Assembly (NCBI GenBank): GCA_021464415.1
Contig: CM038471.1
Coordinates: 31,965,234 to 32,029,233 of the forward strand
DNA: 64,000 nt
DNA from: Lonicera japonica
Taxonomy: Eukaryota > Streptophyta > Magnoliopsida > Dipsacales > Caprifoliaceae
Reading direction: 5' to 3'
The notes beneath the pieces were generated by a model. That model searched no databases. It saw nothing but the letters and a program-made list of their open reading frames with translations, and was not told the DNA's origin. A program made the position numbers and the translations under genes. Shown here piece by piece: positions 20,617 through 31,722 of this stretch (position 1 is the stretch's first letter; the number at the start of each line of letters is the position of its first letter).

Positions 20617-22140
20617 TTGTGGTTTAACAAAGATGGTACACCATGTTATGAACGCAAAAGTGTCTCTGGTCATATATGGTATGATGCATGCTCGTGTGAT
20701 GATTGTGTTAAGCATGAGTGTGATGATGACGATGATGATTGTCCTAAGCATTCTCATAATAAGAAAAAGTCTTCTCAAGATAACAAAGACCCCTTTGTTG
20801 GCTTTCTTGGTGAATCCTCTGGCAAGTTTGATTATTATGTTACCTATGATAATCAATTGCCCAAACCACTACCTGAAATCTATACGTGCAAACCTTTGCC
20901 TCCTTCGTCACAAAGCTCTCCTCTAAACCACCCTTGTCTAAATATTATCAAAAGGCCCTCAAAGCCCTTGATAAAGAAAAATATATTCCTCCATCATCAC
21001 TACCTACCCTTCTTACACCATGGTCTCATCCCATATTTCATGTTTCATGTATGAGACATTTTCAGAAAATTATGATTCCCATTTTCCACCTCTTGATTAT
21101 TTTGAAAATCATGTTCAAAACACCCAGCATAAGTGGAAGATAGAGAACCCTCAGACCACCACTCCCTCTAGCGAGAAACATCAAATAAATGCCACTAAGG
21201 CTGCTCTCAATTGGTAGGCAGAAAACTCCGTTGCCAAGAATTGAGTATTGTACAAAATTGCTACTTCTCAAGCTCGCATTGAGTCTAAGATGGTCCAGTT
21301 TGATACTATGGATGCAGCTATTGCTGATCTCAAGGCACAAATTCATTATCCCCATGAACAATTAATGTTTGTAGCTTCCTCAATTACAGATATTGACACC
21401 ACAAATCAGATCATTGCTAAAAAACAGAAGGAAAATAAGTCTTTGGAACAACAGCTCTTCGCCATCCAGAGATCTATGCCTCCGATGAACACAGTAACTC
21501 CCTCCCCAGTTTTGGACACAACTCCTTGGTCTAGACCAGACCCACCAATGATGACCAACCCATGGACTTATCAAACTCCATCTACATCCCCCCAGTTTCA
21601 ATCCGATATCCGTGTCAAAGATGTTTGACCTACAGATCCTGCTTCCAAAAGAGTTTTGCCAAAAAAAATTCATAAATGGCCAACCCCTTTTATTGAAAAA
21701 CCAAATGAACCTTTTAGAATCCCTCATAAACAAAAGGCTCCGATGGTTTATTCCAAGAAAAAAAAAACTCGTGGAATTTCACTCCTAAACCTCCAGGAAC
21801 TTTGAAAATAGGAGAGTCATCCACTCCCTCTAATGTCTAGCCCTTGGCTTTAGTTTCCCCTTTTACACCACTACAATATACTTCAGAGTCTATTGTAGCA
21901 TCCTCTAAACCTCAAGATACATTGTTCCTTAGTGTGCATGAGAATAATCCTACCAATCACAGAGCTTCGTTCCTTAGAAAGCTATTTAATGAGCGTGAAG
22001 ATCCAGTTGTTCTCCCTCATGCTAATCCATTTGTTAAAGAGTTGTTTGCCTATTTTGAGAATATTTACTCCGCCCAAGTGGTTCCACCACAGCAACAACC
22101 ACCCCGACAACAATAGTAGCAAGAGCAAGAGCAAGAAACG
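20617..22140 (+). pseudogene. Coat N-terminal/linker region with coiled coil, copy C
   Basis: The block 20617-21054 has a Cys/His/Asp-rich segment ('CSCDDCVKHECDDDDDDCPKH') and a Pro/Ser-rich part. The block 21248-21628 has heptad-like spacing over about 75 codons, suggesting a coiled coil, then Pro-rich sequence. The block 21844-22116 ends in a Gln/Pro stretch. At least three frame changes and one stop separate them. By position this is the region between movement protein and capsid core. The Cys-rich block could bind metal, but no named domain is recognised. Confidence 0.6.
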
Positions 22141-22152
22141 TTTGAAGATCTT

Positions 22153-23110
22153 ATGGTTGAGGATCCAGAAGATGAAGTTGAAGAATTGTCTGTAAAAGAT
22201 CATGTTCGTTCTGCTCATCCGGATCATGAAAACCATCAAGTTTTCATATTTGAAGATATCCCTCCAGCAAAGTGGCGTGATAGAATGGTCTTATTGACTA
22301 CTTGGCTCCATACTGATAGACAGTTCTACAAGCTACCCACTGTTCTCCTTCGTTTCATCACCAGAATGGAAGAATGATTGAAAGAATGGTATGAAAGCCT
22401 TGGTGAATACAGACAACTTCAGATGCAGCGCGCCCTAAACATTTACACTTTTCTCTCATATATCTTCCCACAATTCCTAGGCCATTCTGGCTGATATGAA
22501 GGTTTAGCCCAAGAAGAGTTCATGCAAATGAAGTGTTGTTCATTAAGGCTGAAAGATTTAGAGAAACACTATAACAAAATGTCTCAATGATATTTTGTGT
22601 GTTATAGGTGGACTTGATTATGACAATGTTTGTCAAATTTTCTTAAATTCTTTCCTTCAAACTCTAGTTACCGAGGTAAACAAGATTATGAAGATTAAAA
22701 AGCTAACCATCAAAGATGTCGTAGCTGCTTAGATCTATGATCATATGCTTGATGAAGTTGATTGTTTGTGCAACCAGAAGAAGTTCTTTGATGACATTGA
22801 AAAGGCAGGGAAGATGCTAAAAGATTCCTGCAACAAAGATCATTTTCAAATTAAGCGTCACCACAAGGATTCCTCGTGTGATTGCAAAACAAAGGAAAAG
22901 TCGCATTTCAGAAAGAGCTATTTCGTAAGAATGACAAGAATTTAGGTGGCTTTGCCAAAACATTTTCCAAACGGCCTTTTAAGTCTTTTGAAAGATGAAA
23001 GAAGTGGAAGTATGTCTATTGAAAGCCTTTCCGTGGAAAGAAATCAAACACTTGTTTCATCTGTAAGAAGCCTAGTCACTTTGAGAAAAATTGCCCGAAA
23101 TCTTCCAAGA
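22153..23110 (+). pseudogene. Coat protein core and intact zinc knuckle, copy C
   Basis: The capsid core begins with an acidic lead and 'PPAKWRDRM'. It continues through 'KEWYESLGEYRQLQMQ' with stops at 22375-22377 and near 22493, 22590 and 22730. The basic tail is at 22850-22930. The nucleic-acid-binding knuckle CFICKKPSHFEKNC (CX2CX4HX4C) at 23053-23094 is complete. It is the only copy in the window with all four metal ligands in one continuous stretch. Confidence 0.75.
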
Positions 23111-23526
23111 AGGCATTGTTTATGGGTTGTTTACAGAAGATTGATCCTCATATAGATGAATCTGATCTTGAATCAGTTTTGTCTCTTGAAGATGAACCTA
23201 CTACTCAAACTATCCTGTTCGTCTCCTTCACATACTCAAAACCTAACTCCGATGATTCATACCCAGATGAAAGTAATGATGAGACCGCTCTTCTCTATAG
23301 TTTCGAGCAAGTTAGTTTTGATGCTAGATTGCCTAGCATGGCAGTCTCTGAAACCACCCCTTCTCCTAATGAAAAAATCAAGCTCATAGTAGATACTTAT
23401 GATAATCCCATTCCATTAATTACTTACTTTAATACTGGTGCCGCAAGAACCTTGACGCAGCCAAAAAATCTACCAGCAAGTCATTGGACGAAATGCTCTG
23501 TCGCATTCAAAGCTGCTAATAACTAG
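23111..23526 (+). pseudogene. Protease region, copy C (active Asp changed to Asn)
   Basis: An open frame of 136 codons follows the knuckle: an acidic Ser/Asp/Glu-rich spacer, then the protease flap-side sequence with 'YFNTGAA' near 23427-23447. Copies A, A2 and B have FDTG here, so the catalytic Asp is Asn in copy C (GAT to AAT, a G-to-A change). The frame stops with TAG at 23524-23526. Confidence 0.7.
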
Positions 23527-24663
23527 ATTTTCATCATAACAAAGAGAAGCAAACTAATCACTTTCCAATTCTTCCCGGGACTCTCAATTAAGCACCGAGT
23601 TTATGGAACAAATCTTATTGATAAAGATTTGTTCCTCGGTTTCGATGTCATAGGAAAATTAGATAATGTTCGTTGGTCCTTGGAAGGCTTAAGGTTTAAA
23701 AACTATTTCATATCATGGATACCTTCCTAAAACGTCTTCCAAGTAAACCCAGTCTTTCTCCTTAATCCGCAAGACGAATCCTTAGTGATTGCCCAATCTA
23801 TTCCGGTTAGCCTTGATCTTTAAAGTATGAAGCAAAAGCTTATTGATTCAGCGTGTGCCGAATCCCATACAAAATTCCTTCTCAAGTGTAAAAATCCTCT
23901 GTGGAAGAATCCTCAATTCTTCATCTCATTTCCATTTAAGAGGAATGAGGATATTAATCAGACTCGTGCCACTCATTCTGGCATGAACCCTGAGCATTTT
24001 GCATTAGCATTACATGAAGTTCAAGCTCTTAAACAAAAAGGCTTAATTGAATAAACTTTATCTCCCTGGGCATGTGAAGTGTTCTACGTCAATAAATGCT
24101 CATAACAAGTCGGAGGTAAGCTCCGGTTGGTTATCAATTAGTAGCCCCTGAATCACTTCCTTGCAAGTGACAAGTTCCCTCTGCCCTAAAAGCATTTGTT
24201 GTTCAGCCAAATCTTGCATGCAAAGATTTTTTGAAGTTTGATTTGAAGGCAGGATTTTGGCAAGTTGGTATAAAACCTGAAGATAGAGAGAAAACAACTT
24301 TCTGTATTCCTGATCATCACTTTCAATGGACCGTAATGCCCTTCGGTCTTAAGAACGCGCTAGCAGTTTTTCAAAAAGCTATGATCAAAATATTCCAGCC
24401 TTTGCTTTCGAATGTATTGATCTACATTGATGATATCCTCTTGGTCTCCCAATATGAGCAGTCTCACCTCTAGTGACTCCAGAAGTTTTATCACCTTGTC
24501 ACCACCCATGGTGTAATATTATAAGAAAAGGAAATGCTAATTGGTTCACATGATATTTAGTTCTTAGGAATGAGAATTGTTGATGGCAAATTATAGCTCC
24601 AACCCCACATTGCCAAGGACCTTCTCAAATTCCCAAATAAACTTACATCTGTCGCCCAAGTCC
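23527..24663 (+). pseudogene. Reverse transcriptase, copy C
   Basis: The linker 23527-23820 matches copy A 3840-4130. The RT N-terminal block is open at 23827-24054 ('KNPQFFISFPFKRNED', 'HFALALHEVQALK'). The palm is open at 24231-24473 with 'KFDLKAGFWQVGIKPEDREKT', 'MPFGLKNALAVFQKAM' and catalytic YIDD at 24423-24434. Several TAA/TAG stops fall at positions where other copies have sense codons. The domain is complete in extent but cannot be translated as one protein. Confidence 0.82.
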
Positions 24664-25220
24664 AGTAGTTTTTGGGACTTGTAAATTATATGGCTCCATT
24701 CATACCCCGTGTTGCAAAATTTACAGCACCTCTCTCAACTATGTTAAAGAAAGAACCTCCATCTTGGTTAGATGAACAAACCAAGTGTGTTCAGAACCTC
24801 AAAGAGTTAACCCAAAATTTACGTCCCCTCCAGATTCCTTTTGATGGCAAGCATATTCTATAAACAGATGCAAGCAATGAATTTTGGGCAGGAATTTTGA
24901 TTGAGGAACTTAACGGCAAGCGCCATGTTTGTGGATATAAAAGTGGGAAATTCAAAGTAGGATAACTTCATTACCCTTTGACATTCAAGGAAATCCTTGC
25001 AGTTAAAAGAGGCATTGCGAAGTTCCAGTTTCACCTCATTGGTCACCATTTTATGGTAGAAATGGATATAAACCAAGATGATTAACTTTCGCAAGAAAAT
25101 GATTCCAAACTCTCAGCTTTTTAGATAGTCAGAATGGTCTTTCACCGTGGTTCATATCGAAGGCAAGAACAATATAATTGCAGATTTCTTCTCACGACCT
25201 CCTCAGCTCCCATCCCACAT
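24664..25220 (+). pseudogene. RNase H, copy C
   Basis: The thumb/connection block 'MGLVNYMAPFIPRVAKF' starts at 24672. RNase H follows with 'TDASNEFWAGIL' near 24864-24900, 'FKEILAVKRGIAKFQFHL' near 24980-25035 and the C-terminal 'VHIEGKNNIIADFFSRP' at 25147-25200. Stops at about 24861, 24962 and 25081 break it. The C-terminal frame runs on into ORF2 without a stop. Confidence 0.75.
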
Positions 25221-25323
25221 TGCCTATATATTTCCACATTTCCTCACTCCCCAAGCATATAATGCTCCACGAACCATTCCTCAAGTCATCCCCTCAATCT
25301 GCCCGATAACCTACCTCAGAACA

Positions 25324-26270
25324 ATGAATTCTAATCAAGCTTCATACTCCTTTGTGACAACCTCGTCCTCCTCAAACCCTAACCCATTTCACACTCTCCC
25401 AATCCTCGAAGCAGTTTCCATACTTCCCCCAGAAATTAGTGAAAAAATTGGTGAACACACAATCGCTCAAAGAGATAAGGCTATGATTGTTCGATCCCTC
25501 TCTCTTACCCTGCAGAAATATGGTACAATTTTCCATGGACTAAGTTCCGTCCAACTTACCCTTTCTGCTCTCTCTTTCATATTCACCGACCAACCTGTCT
25601 TCCCAAACATGCCCTTGTTCTCCTATGGTATCTTACCCGAGTATATACTATTGCCTTTGTTTTTGATGCTCCCATCCTGTTGTCTTCTCTGTGCAAAATT
25701 TGAAGTTTCCCTTACTCCTCATCACCCTAGTCCTGCTCATTACGACGTTCCTCATCTTGACTCGCCAAATTTATTAACCTTCTTCACCTGGTTCAAACCA
25801 CTTTCTGAATGGAAGAAGTTGTTACAAACTCACTATCATCGGTACTATCTGATCACGTTCCATGGCCCAAGTCGAACTCCGCCATCACCTAGTGAAGTTT
25901 ATCCACGCCCAACTACTATCCAATAGTGGTACTCATATAATTTAGCGAAATCGATTCGAGAACCATATAATCTCGATTAAGTCTATTTCTTAAATTATAT
26001 TTGTTTCATGAATGAAGCGGATGTCACCAAGATTCCTAAACACATTAAATATAGAACAGATCCATGGGATGATTCTTTTGATGTCTAGTGCAATGATCTC
26101 GCCATCCATCTGTTTAATTATGCTGAAGACCATTTTTGGTCTACCGGATCATAAAGTTTTGATACGGATGCATATGTCCCCGGCCCTTAATTCAATGAAG
26201 ACGATGACCCCGTCCACCATGATCACTACGACAACCACTTCACCCAAACTCCGAAAATGAAACAGACTGA
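25324..26270 (+). pseudogene. ORF2 (unknown function), copy C
   Basis: The ATG at 25324 corresponds to the B copy start. In C the upstream RNase H frame reads into it without a stop, so an indel has removed the usual ATGA break. Open to 25926, then TAG (aligned with a Gln CAA in copy B), and further stops to 26270. Ser/Pro-rich N-terminus, 'PPEISEKIGEHTI', 'FTWFKPLSEWK' and an acidic His/Asp-rich tail. After a one-base shift the tail ends ENETD and a stop near 26270, as in copies B and E. No domain recognised. Confidence 0.7.
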
Positions 26271-26810
26271 AGAACTCGTCCGACTCAGTCCCTCGACTCA
26301 ATGTCAACAGAAGATGGTAATCGAGTTAACTCAAGTGGTCCTAGTTGTGACATATATTTTTTAATTATTGTTCTAATGTGATGTGTGCTGTCATTTTCAG
26401 TTTTCTTTATCTTTTGTAGAATCATATGCCCCCTGCTTTAGTTTGCTTTTTCAGTTGTTATGGCTTTGCTTTTGTTAAAGGTATGTCGGCCACATGTTTA
26501 GGCCTCGCTTTTCTCTGTTTTCTTCTCCTATATATAGATAATCTTTGTGTTTGTTTAGGGATATGGGTTTGGAGTGGTAGCTAGGTTGATGAGTGGCAGA
26601 CTCATTTGTAATTCCCTCGTCTTTAAATGAAAGATGCTTTGTTTTTATTAATCATTGTTGTCTCGTCTTTCTCTTCAGTCTTAGTTTGTTTTGTTCTTGC
26701 TTATGTACTCTGGTGTTTTCTTCATGAACATTATGATATGCATGACATAGAAATTATCCGTCATCATTATTAGTTTCCGCATGATATTTCCATTGGTGTA
26801 AGATCGCCCG
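26271..26810 (+). promoter_or_regulatory. Intergenic region and promoter, copy C
   Basis: Noncoding region with TATA box TATATATA at 26529-26536, about 300 bp before the primer-site end of the unit. A 'TTTAAATGAAAGATGC' stretch near 26624 is followed by T-rich sequence. Copy A has 'TTTTAATGCAAGAC' at the same place (near 5460), perhaps the polyadenylation region of the pregenomic RNA. Confidence 0.55.
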
Positions 26811-26859
26811 TAGCGATTTACATATCGTCCCTCCTACATTTAGGACTACTTGGACAACA

Positions 26860-26985
26860 ACCAGAAAGTGCTAAATGCATTTCACACCACCTAGACAACA
26901 ACTAAAATGTGCTAAATCCGTTTGGCACTACAACCAGAAGGTGCTAAAATGATTTTAGCACCATTACAAAACATATAATAACAAA
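26860..26985. repeat. Three diverged ~40-bp tandem units flanking copy C
   Basis: The unit 'ACAACWACYARAANGTGCTAAAT' recurs at about 26866, 26893 and 26928, each followed by a short variable spacer. The piece 'AAGTGCTAAATGCAT' also occurs at the A/E inverted junction (5653-5668). Confidence 0.5.
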
Positions 26986-28512
26986 ATTAATGAGATCAAC
27001 ATCCACTCTATTTATATATATGTATATACATATGAATCGACGTAGGGTTCGTAAAAAAAAATAGGAACAATTAGATTTTTTTTAAATCTCGTCGGGCTGT
27101 CAAAATTGTTCGATTTCAATAGCAAAACGACCTCTAATCATCTTCATTTTTGTAACAATATTGTAACTTTGTCTTCTAAAAAACATATCCGAAAATCAGC
27201 TAAATCCAACGATTGAATCAAAAGTTATATCTGTTTTATGATTGCCCCTGTAGAAAAAAAGAAGAAGAAAATGATGAGAACAACGCTCCTCCCGGCGATA
27301 TGATCAGAGAATCAAGTAGTGGTGGTGGTGGTGGAGGAGGAGGTGAGGTCGTTGGTGAGACAGAGGGGAGTATTTGATGGTTGAATGGAATCTAGAGAGA
27401 GAGAGAGACGAGGTATTGGAAGTTTAGGTGGGGGAGGAGGGGCTAAGAGATGTTTATATTACGCGTATTTTTGTCCATCAACGTACATTTATCATTTTTC
27501 TTAAAATAAATTAATATTATGAAAAGTGTCCTTATTGCAAAATCAAATTATAAAATTAGTACAACTTTTCTTTATTAAACATGAGTTCGTCCTTAGTGTT
27601 ATAAAACATTATGGAGCGAGGCCATATAACCCATTATCTCATTTATTATCCTACTATTTTCTACAATGCTCTCAATCGAAGTCTCAAATTTGGGAAAAAC
27701 AAAGTGTGTTATCGCTATAATGTATACATAAAAGAATTAATGTAATTGTTAAGTGTGGCCTCACCTATGCTTTGTATCAACCAGTGATTCTACATATAAT
27801 CATGGGGGATTTTCTAAATTAGCATATATATGGCGAGGGGTTATTTTTAAGCAAATTAGAAATAAAATGAGTGCTCCAAGACACAAATAATAATTTAGCT
27901 TGATCAACTTGATATATATATATATATGTAGTATATGTAGTAAATATAAATTATATTATATAAATTCTAATGGGAATTTTAACGGATCATATATGCCTAA
28001 ATTCATATATGTTCCATTAAACTATTGGACTAGTGGATTCGAATGATAATTAAAATAAAATTTTAATTTCATATTTGATTAAATACATCAGATTTGGATT
28101 AAAATTTGTTCCATTGATAGATATACCTACGCTTGTCAAGGTGTCTGCTACTCGATTCTTGAGATATGGGTATAATCTTATATACTTGGTTCTTGACAAC
28201 CGAGTAAGGCATTATCAAGTTTATACTCGGTCCTTCACAATTGGGTAACATAAACCTTACTCGGTTGTTAAGGACCGAATGAAAAGTAAGATTGTTTTTA
28301 AAAGATCTTGGGGGTGCCCTAAATATACTTTAGATTTTATAGAGTTAGATAAAACTTCATCATCTAATATTCTAGATAATCTTTGTTTCCTACTTCTTCT
28401 TTTTTTAAAAAAGAAAAGAATTAGTCCTCAGCTCTGTAAATATGAAATGAAATAGAAGGGTGAAAGGTGCAAACCATTGATTCAATAATGTTTACTGTAA
28501 ACTTCTCAGGAA
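26986..28512. other. Noncoding gap between pararetrovirus cluster and TNL gene
   Basis: AT-rich sequence without a supported gene. It includes simple repeats (GGT/GGA run near 27318-27345, GAGA run near 27393-27408, TA runs near 27911-27928). Near 28165-28280 'ACTCGGTTNTTNACNACCGAG'-like inverted repeats recur. Short frames here show no recognisable domain. Confidence 0.6.
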
Positions 28513-29088
28513 TCAATAATCTTTGTTGGGATCTTCCTCAACTGTATGCATAACGTAGCTGAAGAAATTTCCTCTGCTCAACCGGAGTGGTGCTAAATGA
28601 TGAGGTGACTCCTCGATGGTTAAGGTACTTCCCTTCACTGTTTTTTCTTCTTCTTCTTTTTCTTTTTCTTCTTCTAGGTCAGAATACACAATTTTGTAGC
28701 CGCACTCCTTTACCTTAAACTTCTTACTATAATCACAATCAAATGTAATAATAATTTCATCTCCAGCCTTCAACTGATTCCCCAACCTCCATCGGTTCAA
28801 CCATCCCATATATTTACCATATCCAGGGCGATTGTATTGTTCTATCCAAGTTAGATCCTTTGTCATATTCTCGATTTTAACTGATAAATGTATTTCATAC
28901 TTATGCAAATACACTGTCTCATCATTACGCTGCAACTTACACCACACATTCAAGTATTGGATTCCACAAGTAGGTAGCAAAGGTACAGTAAAACATATTG
29001 ATGATGAACCCTCACACTTTTCACCTGTAAATGTTGGAATTCTCCCGCCGTGAAGACATATGCTATATACACCATAATCATGCATTCC
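28513..29088 (-). CDS. TNL exon 5: C-JID (post-LRR) domain and C-terminus
   Basis: Acceptor AG at 29090-29089; stop at 28515-28513. About 190 codons encode a beta-rich region with 'HGGRIPTFTGEKCEGSSSICFTVP', 'MGWLNRWRLGNQLKAGDEI' and 'KVKECGYKIVYSD', typical of the C-terminal jelly-roll/Ig-like domain (C-JID) that contacts pathogen ligands in TNLs such as ROQ1 and RPP1. A Glu/Lys-rich linker (EEEKEKEEEEK) follows. The exon is fully open, suggesting this end decayed least. Confidence 0.8.
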   Translation of the reverse strand, partial: GMHDYGVYSICLHGGRIPTFTGEKCEGSSSICFTVPLLPTCGIQYLNVWCKLQRNDETVYLHKYEIHLSVKIENMTKDLTWIEQYNRPGYGKYMGWLNRWRLGNQLKAGDEIIITFDCDYSKKFKVKECGYKIVYSDLEEEKEKEEEEKTVKGSTLTIEESPHHLAPLRLSRGNFFSYVMHTVEEDPNKDY

Positions 29089-29196
29089 CTGCACCACAAG
29101 AATCATAATATTGATTATTGACCGCATACCTAAAGGTAAGGAATTATTATACATTGTATGTATATATATATATAGAGAGGGAGAAGGAAGGGGCAC

Positions 29197-30027
29197 CTGG
29201 ATATTCTTGCAAGTTGCTTCTATGCGAAAAAAATTCGGTTTATCTTCTTTCTTAAAAGACTCTTGGAGTTCTACTAGCTCATAGCCATTAGATGACCAAA
29301 AATCAACACTCCCATTTAGAGGCATTACTGTTTCTAGTGATCTGCAACCTTCTGTCTCTATCCCAATAGATTTTGTCGATAAACCATTAAAATCAAGTAA
29401 TCGGAGCCTATGACATTCACGTATATTGAGCCTAGACAATCTAAAGCTAAGGCTTCTGATCAAATTCGGTAGTCTATGAAATGGATTATAGCTTAAGTCC
29501 AAGTCATATAATGATGGCAGATGAATGAAATTCATGGGGAATGACTCATCAGATAGATTGCACCTGGCCAAACTTAATTCTCTCAAAGAGAATGGTAAGG
29601 AAGCCCATATAGTCTCTGGACCTTTCCTTAGTGTTGCCACCATTGGCCAAATAATCCGTTCCCACCATTTGAACCCCCCACTGCTAGTGCGTAACTGGTT
29701 TGTGAAAATCCCATCTGCCTCAAGCACTTCTAATGATTGCATATTTCTCATCTCAGTTGGCAACTCACCAATATTACAACTTGAGATTGTTAGAGTCTTC
29801 AGAGATCCTAACTTGCCAATGCTTCTTGGAAGCTTCCTTAGAGTTCTGCAATCTTGTAGATCAAGTAAATCAAGCATCTCGAGGCTTCCGATTGAATCGC
29901 AAACCTCAACCAAACTCAGACAACCTTTAAGGATCAATCTCTCAAGGTTTTGGAGGTGTAAGAAGTTGGGGGTTCTTGCAAGGCATTCAGAATAACTCAA
30001 ATCTAAAATCTTCAATGATCCGAGAAA
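29197..30027 (-). CDS. TNL exon 4: leucine-rich repeats
   Basis: Acceptor CAG at 30030-30028, donor GTGCCC at 29196. The open exon holds about eight to ten LRR units of the pattern LxxLxxLxLxxC (for example 'LKILDLSYSECLARTPNF', 'LERLILKGCLSLVEV', 'LDLLDLQDCRTLRKLP', 'LSLARCNLSDESFP'). LRRs of TNLs give recognition specificity and hold the NB-ARC off. The exon is followed by a 106-bp intron. Confidence 0.85.
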
Positions 30028-30122
30028 CTGTAGGGAATGAAAAATGACCATTAATTCTATACATACGTAAATCATCACCATAAATTTAGAAAAAAAGAAA
30101 AACAAACAAATAAATAGCATAC

Positions 30123-30543
30123 CGGGGTTTCCATCCAAACTTGTTCTAATCTACTGTGACTCAAGTTAAGAGCAACCAATTTCTTTAAGTGGAATTCAAC
30201 CGGAATAGATTTTAACGGAAATCTGTACCAAGACAACCATACTAATCCTTTCGGGAAATTGTCAAAGCTTCCCATGAGTTGTACATAATTGAGCACGAGC
30301 AGCCTTAGCTTTCTCATACTTTTAAATGCATCAGTTCTTAAGTATACATCATTTTGACTTGTTATAGTTGTGCTTATTGATTTCCCATAGTTAAAGTTAA
30401 GAAAATGTTGCTTTAATGAGCTGGCATACATCGACAATATTGATTTATCACGAAATTCCTCATAGTTGCTTTTTTTTTCCATGATTGCCAGCTTCCTTCA
30501 ACATATGCATATCAAAGGTAAGCCCTTCAACTGCTTCTGTACC
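30123..30543 (-). pseudogene. TNL exon 3: NB-ARC/LRR linker and first LRRs, with frameshift
   Basis: The acceptor AG at 30545-30544 gives 'GTEAVEGLTFDMHMLKEAG', the normal continuation after the NB-ARC exon. That frame stops shortly after a run of nine A residues (T9 at 30470-30478 on the plus strand). The remaining LRR sequence ('LRTDAFKSMRKLRLLVLNYVQL', 'WLSWYRFPLKSIP') is open in a neighbouring frame to 30123. A single-base indel in the homopolymer would explain this; it may be a real lesion or a sequencing error. Confidence 0.8.
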
Positions 30544-30632
30544 CTATTAAGAAAATAACATGAAAAAAAGAGAGGATAAATTATTACATTATATGCAAGA
30601 TAAGAAACAAATATGAATGATATGCTTCTTAC

Positions 30633-31722
30633 CGTTTCATATTCCAGTACGTCAAAGACTTCCTGATGATGCCATAGCCTACTACGCTCTCCAACCTCAC
30701 ATGATTCTTCTTGAACAACTTTTCGTCCCATGTCTTGAATTAATCGATGCATCGTCAACACCATACGATGACCAATTGTTAAGAGACAACGATCTATTAA
30801 ATTTTGAATTCTAATTTTTACAAGAGGATCCCATTTCTCTAGTATTTTGATTGCGTAATCTTTATTGATTCCAACAAAGAAGCAAGCAATATCTAGGAAT
30901 AAACTTTTATCATAATTGTCTTGTAAAGAGTCATAACTGATTTTAAGTATCTCCAGGATTTCCCTCTGAGGTATTGATTCCAATTTTGTTAATTCAGGGA
31001 CCCATTCATTTTCTCTTTTTCGAGACAAAGAAGTACCTATAACTTTAAGAGCTAAAGGGAGCCCTTCACAAATTTGTACTGCCCTTACAGTGTGCTTTAT
31101 GTAACTTTTTGGAGGAAAATCCTTTCCAAAAGCTTTGAGACTGAAGAGCTTAATTGATTCACCTTGACCCAATTTCTCAACCCTAAGCATCTGATGAGGT
31201 TGTAGCATCCTCTCATGCCTAGTAGTTATAATGACTTTACTTCCTCGAAAAAGCCAATCTGGCCTTCCGAGTACGTCATATAGTCGATCCACATCTTCCA
31301 CATCATCAAGAACAAGAAACACCCTCTTAGAAAATACAAGATTTTTTATCTCAGCGAGTCCTGCATGAACATTATGTATATTTCCAAGGTTCCTTTTGGT
31401 AATATCTGATATAAGCTGTGTTTGCAACTTAAGTGAACCTTCAAGTTGTTTTGACTCATCCCTGATGTTTGTGATAAAGCTACTACCATCAAAACTTTCA
31501 AAGTTTTGATTATAGACAATTTTTGTGATGGTTGTCTTTCCGACGCCGCCCATCCCACAAATAGCACGTACTCTATCATTATTTGATCCATCTTGCAGCC
31601 ACATATTTATCTTTTCAACCTGAGAGTGTATCCCAATTATGTACGGATCGACGTGTAAGGGTGTGCGACTCACATTAAATTTGGTATCTTCAATAATCTT
31701 GTCAATAAACTTGGATTCATAC
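30633..31722 (-). CDS. TNL exon 2: NB-ARC nucleotide-binding switch
   Basis: The exon starts at 31722 ('YESKFIDKIIEDTKFNVSRTPLHV') and ends at 30633 before GTAAGA. The motifs are in order: P-loop GMGGVGKTT, RNBS-A-like 'SFITNIRDES', kinase-2 'RVFLVLDDVED', RNBS-B 'GSKVIITTRHERM', GLPL 'CEGLPLALKVIG', RNBS-D 'FLDIACFFVG'. The MHD position reads MHR ('LTMHRLIQDMG'). The exon is open throughout, about 363 codons, the normal size. The ATP/ADP-switch residues (Lys and Thr of the P-loop, DD of kinase-2) are all present. Confidence 0.9.

Larger units (their letters stand above)
18941..26835 (+). mobile_element. Unit-length endogenous pararetrovirus, copy C
   Basis: One complete genome unit of about 7.9 kb: leader, movement protein, coat, zinc knuckle, protease, RT, RNase H, ORF2, promoter, back to the primer-site region. 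A short redundancy marks the ends: 'GCGATTTACAGATAGTCC' at 18943-18960 resembles 'GCGATTTACATATCGTCC' at 26813-26830. The unit therefore starts and stops at the primer site, where the open-circular viral DNA has its minus-strand gap. Stops and frameshifts are frequent, so it cannot encode a full virus. Confidence 0.8.

Noticed and set aside
1..26835. Ty3/gypsy retrotransposons as the source of the RT-bearing copies
   Set aside because: No integrase and no LTRs; movement protein upstream and a second ORF after RNase H fit Caulimoviridae instead.
28832..29995. Plus-strand ORFs within the TNL gene
   Set aside because: They mirror LRR and C-JID coding sequence on the minus strand; no independent signal.
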